Below are positions 11,733 through 23,721 of a DNA stretch of 64,000 nucleotides, piece by piece. This DNA comes from Talpa occidentalis (Eukaryota > Chordata > Mammalia > Eulipotyphla > Talpidae): NCBI RefSeq assembly GCF_014898055.3, contig NW_023601433.1, positions 71,221,683 to 71,285,682 of the forward strand, read 5' to 3'. Under the pieces are notes generated by a model, which was not told where the DNA came from, did not search any database, and was given only the letters and a program-made list of their open reading frames with translations. A program made the translations under genes and the position numbers. The stretch's first letter is position 1. Every line of letters starts with the position of its first letter.

Positions 11733-11784
11733 CTGCAGCCAAGTGGAGAGAGACATGCTCTGGAGGGATGACACTGCATGACCT

Positions 11785-12680
11785 ACTCATTCATTCAATC
11801 ATCCAACAGTTATTGAGCACTTGCTTCTGTCCTGGAGGATTGGGGAGAAATCAGGCCTGGGGAGAAGAAAATAGACTCCCTCCCAAAAAAAGATAAAGAA
11901 AAGATAAAAAGGAAAAAAAGCTTAAAATATAGGTTGATATACATATAAGCACTACAAAGGAAAACAAAGTAGGGTGAAGGGGGAGCGTGCAGTGTGGGGG
12001 ATATTTTAGATAAACAGCTAAGGGAACTTCTGACTGTCAGGTGGAGGCCTAGAGTGTAGGGGTTGGGACATAATGACTTTTTGGCAGTCCAGGTAGTTGG
12101 AGAACAAGATCTTAAGATGGCTAAGTCAGTAAAGGATGATGTTCAAAGATAATGGTGGACCAGGATGGTCATCATAAGGCTTTCAGCTTTGACTCTGATT
12201 AGATGGAGAAACCGTAGGACGTGTTAACATGACCCATGACCCTTGACCCATGAGAAAGGGCACAGATAGAAGTGGAGTCACCAGCTATGAAGTGTGTGCT
12301 GTTGTCCAGGTGACAGATGAGGGTGGGTCAGTCCAGGCTGGTAGGATGGGAGGTGGTGAGCAGTGATCAGGTGAGCAGTGATCAGGTTTAAGACATATTT
12401 TGAAGGTTGAGCCTATAGGACTGGCTGGAGGATTAAATGTGAGGAAAAGAATGAAAGGCAAGAAGATACATGGTTTGAATAGTTGGATGGATAAAGATGG
12501 AGAAGACTGTGTTGTCGCAAGTTGGGGAGAGAAGGATTTGAGGTTCAGGCATGTGATCCTGGGATGTGCTAGTGAGTAGATATTCACAGGGAGATACTGA
12601 GTAGATCCTTGAATATATGGCTCTGGAATTCCAAGGACAGGAACTGCAGACATAAACTTGGGAGTATTGAAACCATGGGT
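11785..12680 (+). repeat. Old LINE-2-type 3' region
   Basis: The stretch opens with CAACAGTTATTGAGCACTTG and later carries the segments GTGTAGGGGTTGGGACATAA and GAGAAGACTGTG, followed by AAACTTGGGAGTATTG. These match my recollection of ancient mammalian L2 3' sequence in sense orientation. It is heavily diverged and partly interrupted by an A-rich stretch at 11885-11925. It lies in CAPN9 intron 8 and has no coding content. Confidence 0.55.
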
Positions 12681-13404
12681 GATCCCCAGAAGAGTTGTGC
12701 ATGTTTGACATCTCTTGAACCTGCTCTCAGGAAGGCAATATTGTGTGACCCTTTTTATGAGTCCTATGACACAAACGTGTGCAGAAGAAATTGATCTTAA
12801 GCCATATTCCAAGCTGGTCAGAACCAAGAGACTACTGACACAAAACCAAGAAAACAGGAAAAAAGAACAGATTAGACACATCCAGAAGCAAGGGGTCCAT
12901 CCCAAGAATCTGGAAGCCTTTTCATATATAGATCCATTGGTAACTATTTGATCAGACTTATTCAAGCCCATAAACTTTACATTCCTAACTTTTATTTCCT
13001 TTCTACCTCCATTTCTATAAAATCATTTCTACTTTCCAGATTTGAGCCTTGCCTCCTATCTCCTTGTTGGTTGACCTCACAATAAACAAAAAAAAAATTT
13101 TTTCCCCCCAAAATGGTGCCATAGTGGTTGATTTTGATGAGTGCAGGAAGTGAGCCTATTGCTGGTTTCAGTGTCAGTGTAAAGACAGTGTGATATTGTA
13201 ATTTATCAGAAATATTTTGTCATTCAGGTGACCAAAGTATATTTCTCATATATTTGGTCTTTATCCACAGTCCCTGACAAATGGCTTCCGGAACTCGATT
13301 TTTCTTAGTGTTGCAAGTGATAAAAAGTGAGTTTTGCTATGTAAAAGAGGGGAGTTTGGGATGCATCTAATGAGAGGAACTAGGTTTTGCTCCTGTCTAA
13401 TGAC
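12681..13404. other. Intronic sequence without recognised feature
   Basis: CAPN9 intron 8. Two or three short frames are open but match nothing known. An A9/T6/C6 run lies at about 13089-13110. I see no RNA gene or regulatory motif I can support. Confidence 0.4.
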
Positions 13405-13918
13405 GCAAAGGGCACAGAAACATTAATTCAAAAGGCACCCACACCCCTATGTTTATAGCAGCACTATTTACAATAGCTAAGCTATGGAAACAACACAAAT
13501 GTCCAAAAATAGATGACTGGATCAAGAGATGTGGTACATATACACCATGGAATATTACTCAGCAATCAAAAAAGATAAACTCAGGCAATTTGTAGCAACA
13601 TGGATGGAGCTGGAAGGGATCGTGCTCAGTGAAATAAGCCAGAAAAAGGAAAATACTGGATGGTCTCACACAGAGCAGGAACTTAGAAAACCTAAATAAG
13701 AGACCAGGAAAAAGACAAATTATGATAAAGTAAAAATCAAAATCAACAAGCAACTATAAACCAGAGACACACTATGGGGTGGGGGGGGCGGAGGGGAGGG
13801 ATTAGGGTCAAAATAAGGGGGGTGCGAATTGTATGGGTAATATAATCAAGATGTAAAAGCATACAAATTGCAAAAATGAAAAATTATGTAAAAAACATAT
13901 AAAATGAAAAAAAAAAAG
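13405..13918 (+). mobile_element. 5'-truncated L1 3' end, same family as 1618-8329
   Basis: Aligns with 7850-8329 of the large L1, including the ORF2 end (WNITQQSKKD-like region and EISQKKENTGW-type ending), the G-run plus GGAGGGGAGGG, and a poly(A) tail at about 13907-13917. The truncation at the 5' side is the usual outcome of L1 insertion. Both copies are of similar age by eye. Confidence 0.9.
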
Positions 13919-14313
13919 GGGAAGGACTCAGGCAAGAATTCACTGGCATGAGCATATGAAAGGAAACAGAACCAGAAATCAGACATTTGTGGTCTTGCAG
14001 AGTTGGAAAGAGTCCATTGTTTCCGGGTCCCACAGGAAGAAACAAGACTTGGAATGATTTCTAGAGATAAAGGGCCATTAACCAACTTTCCATTAGCAAA
14101 GATGTTCAGCTCTGTGGAAAGGCCAGATTAAGAATTCCTTCCCATTGGTCTGTATTGAGATGCTACAAAGGTGGCTGCCTTCAAGGGTCCCTGTCACCAA
14201 GTTGGGCCTGGAGGTAGTGACCCAGGGAGCAGCTTGCTGCCTGCATGCAAATTCACTGGGCTGCAGATTCAAATGCAAACTTGGATGGTGGATGGTTCAG
14301 TGGAGGGAGGCTG

Positions 14314-15116
14314 GGTGAGAGCTGGGAGGATGAACCTTCTGTTTCCTGGATCACATGGATTCCCTTGAGACTCGAAACAAGTCTGGAGATGGGGAGAGTC
14401 CCCAACACGTGGCATATTAAATCCTTTGCCAAACTGGGTGGATATAAGGGTTTTGAGACAGGTGTATGTGATTTACTGAAATGTACGATAAAATGATAGG
14501 AAGAAATGGGGTGTTCTTTATACCCAAAGGCCATGGGGGCTTGTCATACCTGTTTTGCAGTTAGTACAGAAATAAAGAGGTAAGAACTGTACCAGAATTC
14601 TCCATCGTCCAGAGCAGCATGACACAGGCGCTTTTTCTCAGCGGGGTCCACAGAATCCCACTCAGAAGATCTAGGAGGAAACCAAATCAGCAAGTGGGTC
14701 ATGAGCAGTACTGGCCTTGGGTCGGGGAAGCACCCTTTCCTAGGAACCAAGGGTGTGCGGTTATGAAAGGAATAGATCCTGGTCAGTGACTATACCATGG
14801 ACCCCAGAAATGTGGGAGAGGCTTTGAGATTGGTCAGAAAGTACATTTCCAAGCACAGCCAATGGAAGAAGGTGCTTCTCATGAGACCACCACAGGCAGA
14901 GAAACTCACTTGACCCCTGTTCTTTGTCAGCTGACACTTTGAAAAGTCATAATCATAACGTGTTTGACAAGCTTGTTGGACAATCATCTACCAAGTACTT
15001 TCTTTCTGCGAACTCCCTAGGGAGCTGAATCGTGTTCTGCAAGGGGGCCTTGCCTGTCCTCAGGTGAGCAGCTACCTACTGCCCTCCAAATTGGGAATGA
15101 CACCTCTAAGGTCACT
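14314..15116 (-). repeat. Segmental duplication, copy B (in-place CAPN9 exon 8 region)
   Basis: This is the counterpart of 1-798. It sits in the expected position between exons 7 and 9. Similarity fades at about 15110-15116, just before the (CA)n run. The left limit matched to base 1 of the window is 14314, so its true extent is unknown. Confidence 0.9.
14593..14670 (-). CDS. CAPN9: CAPN9 exon 8
   Basis: A 78-base exon, acceptor CTCCTAG|A, donor TTCTG|GTACAG. With AG from exon 7 it reads RSSEWDSVDPAEKKRLCHAA, then LDDGEFW. This follows the RNPWG...WSD segment of exon 7 in the calpain PC2 domain. It is open and in phase. A diverged second copy lies at 276-353. Confidence 0.93.
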
Positions 15117-15135
15117 GCTTCCTTGGGACATCCTC

Positions 15136-15136
<1 letters not shown>

Positions 15137-15167
<31 letters not shown>
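15137..15167. repeat. (CA)n microsatellite
   Basis: About 15 CA units directly beside the edge of duplication copy B, in CAPN9 intron 7. Such runs are prone to slippage and breakage, which may be relevant to the duplication border; that link is inference. Confidence 0.95.
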
Positions 15168-15168
<1 letters not shown>

Positions 15169-16943
15169 GTCTCCAGAAGCAGTTCACCCTTGAACCACTT
15201 GGGGTGATCAACCTCCTGTGCAATAGAAAATCCAAATGTAACTTATTGTCAGTCCTCCTTATCCTGAGGGTTCTGCATCTGAGGATTCAGCCAACCATCA
15301 CGCAAGGTTGGTTGAATCAGTGGCTGCAGAACCTGCTGAGAGGTAACAGATCTGAGTATAATGAACGTGTACAGCTAAACCTGCGTTGTTGAAGGATCAA
15401 GTACAGTTCAAATGGCGCTGCCACCACCTCAGCACTCTCATGGGGGGAAACATTTCCCCAAACCCCGTGGGTCTAGACTCCTGGGGGAGGGCTCGGAAGA
15501 GCCAAGTGAACCCAGAGCCTCTCTCCAGGTTGCCCCTGGCGGGGTCTGGAAAACAGAACTAAGAGCCTTTATTTTTCCTTTGGGCCATTTTCTTCCAATG
15601 GCTCACACCCACATAATGGGTCCAAAGGCTCAGCTGAGCTTTCCAGCCTCCCTCTGGCACCAGGCAGAATCAGGATCTGGGATCAGGGCAGGGACAGACC
15701 CTCCCACCCCACCAAGGCTGCCTGGAGGCAGGCAGTCCCCAGCTGTGTCCCAGTAAAAACCCACGTCTCCCTCTTCACCATGTTTCTCAGGGAAAGGAAA
15801 AAGTAGCCTTTGTCCTTTTAGAGACTCTGTCCCCTGAGTTAAGGGACTCTATCAATCTTAGTCACTAAAAGCAGTCTCATTCCTTTTGATTTCGTGATTT
15901 CTCTTCCTTCCCTTTCCGCCAGGAGAGGAAGGCCGAGTTCATGCCTGCTTTGATGTGGGTCTGGTGAGAATCAGTCTCTGCCAAAGTCCCTTGGTTCTGA
16001 GGCGGTGGAAGGTAGGAGGGGCTGAGGGTGTCGGGAAGGGAGCAGTGATGGGGGACACTTAAGTGTGAGTCTTGAGCCCTCAAGCTGGCTTCTGGTTAAT
16101 AAAACCACAGACACACAGATGACTGGCACCCCCTGGTGACTTGTCTGAACTGAGGACAAACACGGCCTTGGCTTTAATCGAGTTCTAGATTTGTACAGAC
16201 TCCCTGGAGTCCCAGGAGCTGCAGGTGGGCAGAGAGGACAGCAAGAGCCCAAGCTGGCCAGAGCTCTGGGTGAGGAAGGAGAGAGGGAGGCGGTAGAGAC
16301 GGGTCAGGATGCATCCTGCCTGTGCACACCTGCTCCCTCCCATCATCCCAGTCACAGGGGCCACCTCTCAAGGGACACGGAGGGCACACAGGCCTGAAAG
16401 GAAGACCTTTCCTATAAATGGAGTCAAATAAATAATGCTGGTCATCAGAGCAGTCGTAATGGCTGAATTTCTTATTCCACTTTGTTTGTCTCTTCTGGGC
16501 CACTGGGCTTCTGGCCAATGGCCAGAGAATCCTGTAGTGACCTGCTGGCAGCACTCAGGGATTCTCACACCCAAAATACTCATTGCCAGAAAACACATGT
16601 ACAGACACACACACGCTTCACTGGGGCCACTCATATGTGGAGATAAAGCCCCACAATACATGGGGATGTGAACTATCCCCAAGGGAGGCAATACAGTCAC
16701 GACATGAATACAATCCCAGGGAAGACAAAAGGCCACTCTAAGAGTCTTCCCTGAGAGTCAAGTTTGACTGCAAGGCGGGCCCCAAGGGATGAAGGGGAAA
16801 GAGGTGAGGTCACCCAGAAGCCAGGGGAGCACGTTAGACAAACTTCTCCTCCTTCCCAGGACACACCAGCCAGCCTTGGCCCACTGGACCCCATGAACAG
16901 CATTAAGGTGGGCGCCAGCCAGAGAGATGCGGTGGGGACCCAC

Positions 16944-17029
16944 CTGTCGCTCCAGGGCCCGTTCCACTCGCCAAAGCCCCAAGGGTTCCGGACTCTGATC
17001 AGCTCAGTTTTCTGGCCTTGGAAGTTTAC
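16944..17029 (-). CDS. CAPN9: CAPN9 exon 7 (catalytic Asn)
   Basis: An 86-base exon, acceptor TTCCAG|GTAAAC, donor GACAG|GTGGGT. It reads [20 protein letters not shown], then EWNGPWSD. The N of RNPWG is the third member of the calpain Cys-His-Asn triad. Intact. Confidence 0.95.
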
Positions 17030-17662
17030 CTGGAAGGCAAAGGCAGCAGGGGAATGTGAAAGGATCAGTTCACGTGTGAGTTCCGGAGTGGTTCCTCTCA
17101 GCCGGGACTGGCTTTACCGGAAGACTCTTGACTTCTATACATTAAAAACATGTCAAAACTCATCCATTCTTAACTTGCCCTCGGAACTGTCCTGCTAAAC
17201 ATAGTGGCTAACGTGATATGAATCCTCAAATGAATGAGTGACTTGCTAGACTGCAATTTCCTTAGAGGCTTTTTTATCTGGGGAACCTCAGAATCCACAG
17301 AGAGAGGTGAAGAGTAATTCTCAGAAGTGCTCAGTGAGCTACTACTGCCTTTCCTTCATCCTTAGCCTCTTACTCACAGCTGAACGACAAGCATAGAAAC
17401 ACATGTTGGGAATTTAAACAGCAACAATAAATAAAAACCACATCTAAGTCTTCCAAAGCCAATAGTCTCCCATTCGGGATGTCATCTGAGGATCTCTGCT
17501 GTCCACATCAATAGCCCGGAGTCAGGAAAGAAAGCCCAGCCAGCCGTCCTTACTCTGCTCTGGGGCAGGAACTGCACAGTTCACAAGGGCTTTGGAGAAA
17601 GAGAAAATAAGACTTCTGCTCCTCAACTAGCCAGAAATTTGAGCTCTCAGAGCAGTTTTCCC

Positions 17663-17760
17663 TGATATACATGTATGTATATGTGTATATACATAGGTAT
17701 ATATGTGTATACACACACAGGTATATATGTATACACACATACATCACACTACACACGACA
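17663..17760. repeat. (TA)/(TG)/(CA)-rich low-complexity stretch
   Basis: Imperfect alternating purine-pyrimidine sequence (ATGTATGTATATGTGTATAT and similar) in CAPN9 intron 6. A decayed microsatellite. The small frames across it are artefacts of the repeat. Confidence 0.9.
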
Positions 17761-18085
17761 AAACAATATCAGTGTGAACGAACTGAGTGGCTCCACTTTC
17801 TTGGATTTTATTCTATCAGAGAGTTCCAAGTCCAGATCCAACCAACCCTGGATGTTGCTTTGTTGGTTGAATCTTGAATTTGGAGAACCTACTGTAACGG
17901 ACTTAGGCATCTGTGGATTTTGGTATCCTAGGGGTGGCGGGTTGCCCTAAAACCAATACCCCAAAGACACTAAAGGACAATTGCAGTTAAGCTTTTGAGG
18001 AGGCAACAGTTATGTGCAGATAGTGCCCCCGCATCAAGGGTCCACTGTGTATCTGTATCTGTACCAATCTCCATCTATCCATTTA

Positions 18086-18125
18086 TCTCTACCTTCCATC
18101 CATCCATCCATCCACCCATCCATCC
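18086..18125. repeat. (CCAT)n / (CATC)n microsatellite
   Basis: Tetranucleotide repeat with some interruptions, in CAPN9 intron 6. Confidence 0.9.
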
Positions 18126-18410
18126 TATTGAGTCTTTTCTCTGGAGAATGCTATTACAGGATTGATGTGGAATTAGAGAAGAAAAGAAAAACAAAGATCA
18201 AGTTCTCCTATCTGCTGCACAAGTGGGGAACTATGATGGAAGCTCATGTTGCTTTCTTCCCTGTTTTGCAGTTTTGAATGCTGGCTGCCTCCTCTAGATG
18301 ACACATTCTCTGAAGTCTGAAAGCACAGTTTAAGCTTCAACGCACTAAGGAAAAGGACGAGCAGGTCACGGCTGTCCCTGCACCCACCAGCAGGACTGCA
18401 TGTCACCTAC

Positions 18411-18494
18411 CTGATCAATTCCCGTCACAGTGTAGCAATGACCCTTAATGAGACCAAAAGGTGTCCGGGCTTTGGACTCTGCAGTACTTTTGAC
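18411..18494 (-). CDS. CAPN9: CAPN9 exon 6 (catalytic His)
   Basis: An 84-base exon, acceptor GTTTTAG|GTC, donor CAG|GTAGGT. It encodes VKSTAESKARTPFGLIKGHC, then YTVTGIDQ. KGH holds the catalytic histidine. The following residue is Cys where most calpains have Ala (KGHAYS). Compared with human CAPN9 the exon is one codon shorter at its start, in frame. Confidence 0.92.
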
Positions 18495-19345
18495 CTAAAA
18501 CATGAAAATAACACTGTTGGGCCCATCATGTAAGTCACTCCCCTACCAGGCCAGACCCAGCTCTGCCTGGCCTGGCCCTTCGCTACCCAGGAGGAAGGGA
18601 CACACAAAATGTTCCACAGGAGGCCCCTTAGCAGTGACAATGAGGCATTCCTAGCCTCTCCCCAGGATGAGAAGTCCCTCATTCTCAACAAAGAGTTGAC
18701 TTTTTCCCAAACAGAACTGTCTGATCATCCCCTCATGGGGGTGCACAGTCACATGCACGAGGTGACACTGTGTTACACTCAGCTCCGTGTCACCAGCTTG
18801 AAAACCCCAGGAGATGGGTCATTTAGTAGCAAAGAGCAAATTCCCAAGGTTAACTCAAGAGGAAACAGAAAACTTGGATAAGTTTCACAACTAGACGAGA
18901 CAAAACTATGTGTGTGTGTACATAAAGAAAGTAGAAAAAATACTGTTAAGTATCTACTGATATATTTTCCATGATGTATGACATAAACAAAGAATCCAGA
19001 AAACAGTAGGGTTTCATTTCATGAAATCAAACCTAGCCCTGCGTTCCTAAGTGTGTTTGGCTGTTTGCATGAGCAAGGGCAGAGCTGAGGAGGGGACACA
19101 CAGCACCACTGGGGTAGAGAAAGGGACAGAGATTTGTCGGGATTGTTCTACCTGACACAGGAAGGGTGTCTGAGCTTCGTAATTTGAAAGACATTAAATA
19201 GAAACTTCTGCTTTGAATTAAATAAACAAACACTGACACTCCCCAGTCCTGGAAGTGCCAGCCCTGCTGTGTGTGCTCAGGGCACCTGCTCATGCCTCTG
19301 ACTCTGGCAGAGAGCTTGGAAGGGAGAGACAGGTGAGCGACTTAC

Positions 19346-19511
19346 GATGGAGCAGCCCACCAGAGAGTCCCTCTTGAAGGCCGTCTCTAGAATCTCATAG
19401 AAGTTCTCTGGAGCCTCTTTGGTTGTGAAGGTCTTGGCTACACCCCCAGTGAAGTCTTCCATAGCCTCAATGGCGCTGCCCGCATAGAGTGCCTCATAGC
19501 TCCCATGTAAC
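19346..19511 (-). CDS. CAPN9: CAPN9 exon 5
   Basis: A 166-base exon, acceptor TCACAG|GTTAC, donor ATC|GTAAGT. It encodes LHGSYEALYAGSAIEAMEDF, TGGVAKTF and TKEAPENFYEILETAFKRDS, ending in GCSI. EAMEDFTGG is a hallmark of the calpain protease core. The preceding Gly-Gly of the family (L-x-GGS) is Ala-Gly here. Confidence 0.95.
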
Positions 19512-19699
19512 CTGTGAAGCCAGAAGTTTGGAAACGACTGCAGGGATGAGGAAGGCCACCAGGTGGCGCCTCCAGCCAGAGGTTTTTCTAACTGAATCAG
19601 AAACCTCCCAAGGCTTGCCCTGGCTGGGTGGCATGGAAGGAAGATGGGAAGTAGGATTTGGGGTCTACTTGATGCCCTGAAGACACAAGAAATCTCTGT

Positions 19700-19870
19700 G
19701 AGATAGGCAGCCTGGTGTGGGTTACTCTGACCCTGGGTTCAAGTGCCAGACCCATCTCTTACAGCTGAGTGTTGTTGTGCGAACCCACTCATGATTCAGT
19801 TTCATGATTTGCACAGTGGGGGGACAGTTGTCCTCTCCCCTCTAGGGCTGCTGTGATGCTTAAATAAGTC
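19700..19870 (+). repeat. MIR-like ancient SINE
   Basis: The stretch CCTGGGTTCAAGTGCCAGAC (B-box area) followed by a CAGTTTC-type core and GCTGTGATGCTTAAATAA is the expected order of a MIR in sense orientation. Diverged, in CAPN9 intron 4. Confidence 0.6.
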
Positions 19871-20130
19871 TCTCTCTCTCTTCATAGGACCTGACCAAGA
19901 CAGAATTAGTCTTGTAGACAGAGAGGTAAGGAACTTTTCCTGCCTGGTCTCAGGTACTCCCAATCACACAATTGTATACATAGCATGTCTGTACATGTAC
20001 ACATACACATACCTACACACAGAATGTGCCTATAGACACACACTTTATGGACGTAGACTCTGCTTGAGTTATAAAAGAACCTTTGTCGGTGTGTAGCAAT
20101 GTTCACTATTGTTTTCATTTGTAGTTTCTT

Positions 20131-20400
20131 TTTTGTTTTTTTAAGATTTATTTATGTATGCATACAAGAGCTGGGGTACAGGTCAGAGATGTGGGGGGTG
20201 AGAGGACTCACCAGAGACAGAGTGGGGAGCAGAACAGGCGGACTGACTGAAATACACTGCTGAGGGGAGCAGCGGGCAAGGCAGGAGAGGTCTGCTGAGC
20301 CATGTGGTCCCTCTGGCAGGCCAGGGATCGAACTACTGCAGAGGCTGCAGATTGCTTCAAAGTGCTATGCTTAATCACTTGTGCCACCAGGGAGGCCCCC
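20131..20400 (-). mobile_element. tRNA-derived SINE, minus strand, with target duplication
   Basis: Minus-strand reading begins GGGGGCCTCCCTGGTGGCAC and ends in an (ATAA)/A-rich tail. The flanks ATTTGTAGTTTCTT (20117-20130) and ATTTACAGTTTCTT (20401-20414) are the target-site duplication, with two differences. Confidence 0.92.
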
Positions 20401-21089
20401 ATTTACAGTTTCTTAATGACAAATGATGTTGAACATCTTTCTATGAGCTAATTTGCCTTCTTTTTAGGAAACCTATTCTGTACTCTTCTCCCTGAGGCAA
20501 AGATTTCAAATCCTACCAACTGACTCAAGCCTTGTGCACAGCTTGGGGTGGGGGCAGGTGAGGGGTTCCCTCTTCTGAGCTCCTGAGAATGAAACCACAC
20601 CCAACCCAGCCCCAAGCAGAGAAGCTGACCCTAGAGAGGAGGGGTCCCTGATGGTAGGACTCCTTGAAGGACTGGGTTGCCCCCACCAGGCCTGGAAAGC
20701 ATCCTCCTTGCTCACCCCAAGTCTGTCAGTGGCACCAAGGGTGTTATGAGACCAGGTGGGCATGTGGCAAAGGAGCACCTTTGGTTCTTTCGTGGTTTAA
20801 TCCCATCCTGCTGATTTCAGGATGAATTGAGCCTCAGTTTACCTTCACTTTATTTGGCCACTTATACACCCACTTGGAGGTAGAAGCATGGCCTTCCTCC
20901 CTGCTTCCTGTCTCTGAGGATGGATTTCCACAGCTTGAAGATCCAGGTTGAGGCCAGGGGATCCCGTGGGAGCTCTGCTATCATGGCTGCTGCTGACTAG
21001 CTGGTGGGCTGGAGAGCGGCATTGCCAGAGGAACTCCGGCCAGTCGGTGATTAGAAATGACTGTCAAGATTCTGCTTAGCCGGGGTTCC

Positions 21090-21300
21090 TAGGTTAGTGA
21101 AATCCACAGAGACAGAAAGTAGCAGGGTGGTGGCCGGGGCTGGGGGGCGGGGAGGGGTGTAGTGTTGAATGGTGCAGAGTTTGAGTCTGGCAGGCTGAAG
21201 CTGTGTGGGTGATGGTTGCCTAACAATGTGAATGAACTTAATGCCGCTGAAATATACAGTTAAAAATGGTTAAAACAGTCAATTTACAATTTAAAAATTT
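21090..21300 (+). repeat. Old L1 3' end fragment
   Basis: GACAGAAAGTAGCAGGGTGG, the GGGGCTGGGGGGCGGGGAGG segment, TGATGGTTGCCTAACAATGT and TACAGTTAAAAATGGTTAAA follow the order of an old mammalian L1 3' UTR in sense orientation. Diverged and incomplete. Confidence 0.6.
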
Positions 21301-21687
21301 GAAAGGAGAATTCCAAAGTGGGAAAGTGACATCTCAGTCTCGGCTGGCCAGGAGCCCTGAGGCTCTGACCCTGGCTGCGCTGGCGGGCCGTCGCCCAGAC
21401 ACATCCCTGCACTCTGGCTGCTGCCAAAGGCAGGATCCACATGCAGGGGCGGAAAGGGATGCGCGTCGCCATGTGTCTGAGGATGGGCACAGCTAGACCG
21501 ACAGCAAGCTGCCCCAGCCACTCCTGTTCCACCTCAGCCCTGACTGGGCCCAGGCAGGTGGCCCTGCCGCACCACACGTGCCATCCCAGAGCCTCAGTGT
21601 CCCTCTCCACGCTGTGCCCTGAAAAGGACCCAGGAGGGAGACTGGCCTCCCTGGCACAGGGGCCTGCCCACGCTGGGCGACACTCAC

Positions 21688-21821
21688 TTGGCATAGGCTT
21701 TCTCCAGCAGGGCGCCCCAGAACTCATTGTTGTCGGCTGAGCGGAGGTAGATCAAGCGGTCCCTGGAGGTGGGCAGCCGGTCATCAATCACCACGTCTAC
21801 CCACTCGCCGTATTGCCAGAA
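21688..21821 (-). CDS. CAPN9: CAPN9 exon 4
   Basis: A 134-base exon, acceptor GTGACAG|TTC, donor CAA|GTGAGT. It encodes [40 protein letters not shown] and [14 protein letters not shown] and [13 protein letters not shown] are universal in classical calpains. No defect seen. Confidence 0.96.
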
Positions 21822-22165
21822 CTGTCACCCGGGGCAGAGAGAGATTGCAGGGTTGAGTCTCACAGGAGGTCCAGCCCCCCTTTGCCCACGTTATCACTTT
21901 GCTTTTTCCCACTCAGATCTGGAGGAAACTCTCACGTGGGTTCTGCGATGGGCTCAGCTGTGCTTTGTCCACGGAGCCACGTGCGGAGCATCCCACCCGC
22001 CCTTGACATGGGCTCGAAGACACTGCGCGGCCCCCTCAGAGCCGGGGTGGACACTCCAGGGCTCTCCGACCAGTTCTCTCTCAAGAGGAAAAGGCACCCC
22101 TGATGACCAGCAGCTGCAGAAACACCTGACATCACACTGCGCCCCAGTGAGGTAAGTTCACTTAC

Positions 22166-22284
22166 CTGGAAATGGAAGATCCCAGCATAACCGGAGCCAA
22201 AGGTTTGGTCCTGGGGGACCACTCTGGCCAGCGCTTTCTCGTTGAACGTCAGGGAGGCAATGGCGGCTGACAGCCAGCAGTCAC
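22166..22284 (-). CDS. CAPN9: CAPN9 exon 3 (catalytic Cys)
   Basis: A 119-base exon, acceptor TTACAG|GT, donor CAG|GTAAGT. With the G from exon 2 it reads [20 protein letters not shown], then [20 protein letters not shown]. The Cys of GDCW is the nucleophile. The residue two after Trp is Ser, where calpains have Leu or Phe-Leu (GDCW-(L/F)-LAA). This substitution next to the active site suits relaxed constraint. The exon is otherwise intact. Confidence 0.95.
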
Positions 22285-23463
22285 CTGTAAGTGAAAAGTC
22301 CTCAATCGCAGGTCTTACTGCTAATTTGTGGTAAACAGGACAACTCCATGGCCAAAGGAGATGTGGAGCATTCCAGATGCTCCAGATGTATCTTAAAATA
22401 AGGGAAGGTTACCAGCAAATCTCTCCCCTCTGCCTCCCTTCCCAGCTCTCCTGCCCACTTAGCACAGACCGCTCTTGTCTTGGCAGTGCTATAGGTCAAG
22501 CCCACGTGGGTGTCACAGTGCTCTACTGCACGTCAGCTCCGTGGAAGGCCAGGAGGCCAGGGCTGTGAGAGTTAGTGTCAGCGGGCCAGGGTGAGTGATG
22601 TCTCATGCTGCTTGTCCTATGGCACTTGGGGTGAGCTCGGAGGGAGCACTTTGCCGGGGCTCATGCCTCCCCAGGCTAGATTTAGCTTTGTTGAAGGTAA
22701 TAATAGCTCCATGGGCATCATCTACTTTCACTTATCTTGCAGTTTCAAGATTTGTAGACTGATCTGCTGGTTTCCCCAGCTATAACCTTCAAGTTAGCCC
22801 CCATTCAGAGGAAAACATAAAAGTGAGTGTGAACGTCAAACAGTGTTTTAAGCTTACACTGTACAGACTCCCACATGCGTTCATGTGCTCATACTGAGCA
22901 TGGGGTGGGCACCTCATCTGTACCTATCAGAGCTCTTGCTGCTGCCTGTGAAAGATGTCTGAGCAGACATTGGGAATTACCTATTAAACCAACAACCTCC
23001 CCATTCTACCCCAAATGTATTTGTTTGTAGTCGATAATACCACTTGAACTCATTGGAACTCAAGTGTGGCTTCCTGGGGGTTGACATTTCCGGAAAGTTC
23101 TTTGTACCACTGGACTTGGGACACTGTCACACAACCCTTTTTGGTCATTGCCAGAGACTATTTCGCCAGAAATGTGCTCAGCTTTTGAAGGGAGAGATTC
23201 AGATGCTACTTATACAATTCAAAATAAGGGAAAAACCCCCAGAAGAGATGAAAATTACTGATCACTGTAGAGTTTGTGCCAATGGACAGGTTTGGCCACC
23301 TCAAGCACGATGCTGGGTGAGGGTGCCCACAAAGTTCAGTTTGTTGGGTGAAAGCATGCAGGTGGCCACTGATAGGGAGGGGCAATGATGGTGTTGGTGA
23401 TAGTCAAGTGCCATTTGGGGGGCTGGTTCACAGCTGGCCATTTTGTTAACCTTTATTCACATG

Positions 23464-23700
23464 TTTTTTTTTTGCATAGAAGTGGGGTATAGGCCAGATG
23501 TGGAGTGGTGAGAGGATTCACCAGAGAGAGAGTGAGGAGCAAAACAGGTGGACTTATTAAAATACACGCTAAGGGCAGCACGTGCTAGACAGGCGAGGTC
23601 TGCTGCACCATATGTGGGTTAGCTCCCTGGCTGGGGATCGAACTCAGGCCATAGCAGTAATAGCACTGAGACTCAACCCCTAGGCCACCAGGGAGGCCCT
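23464..23700 (-). mobile_element. tRNA-derived SINE, minus strand
   Basis: Same family as the others, variant with TTGAGTCTCAGTGCTATT in the A-box region. The flanks CTTTATTCACATGTT and CTTTCATTCATATGTT look like a decayed target duplication. A second SINE follows after about 20 bases. Confidence 0.88.
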
Positions 23701-23721
23701 CTTTCATTCATATGTTATATA

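Noticed and set aside
817..15116. Exon 8 duplication as two haplotypes assembled in tandem
   Set aside because: About 8-10% divergence and distinct neighbours on each side are too much for allelic copies, although an assembly error is not fully excluded.
17671..17950. Tyr/Ile/His-rich frames on both strands near 17.7 kb
   Set aside because: They are direct translations of the (TA)/(CA) microsatellite.
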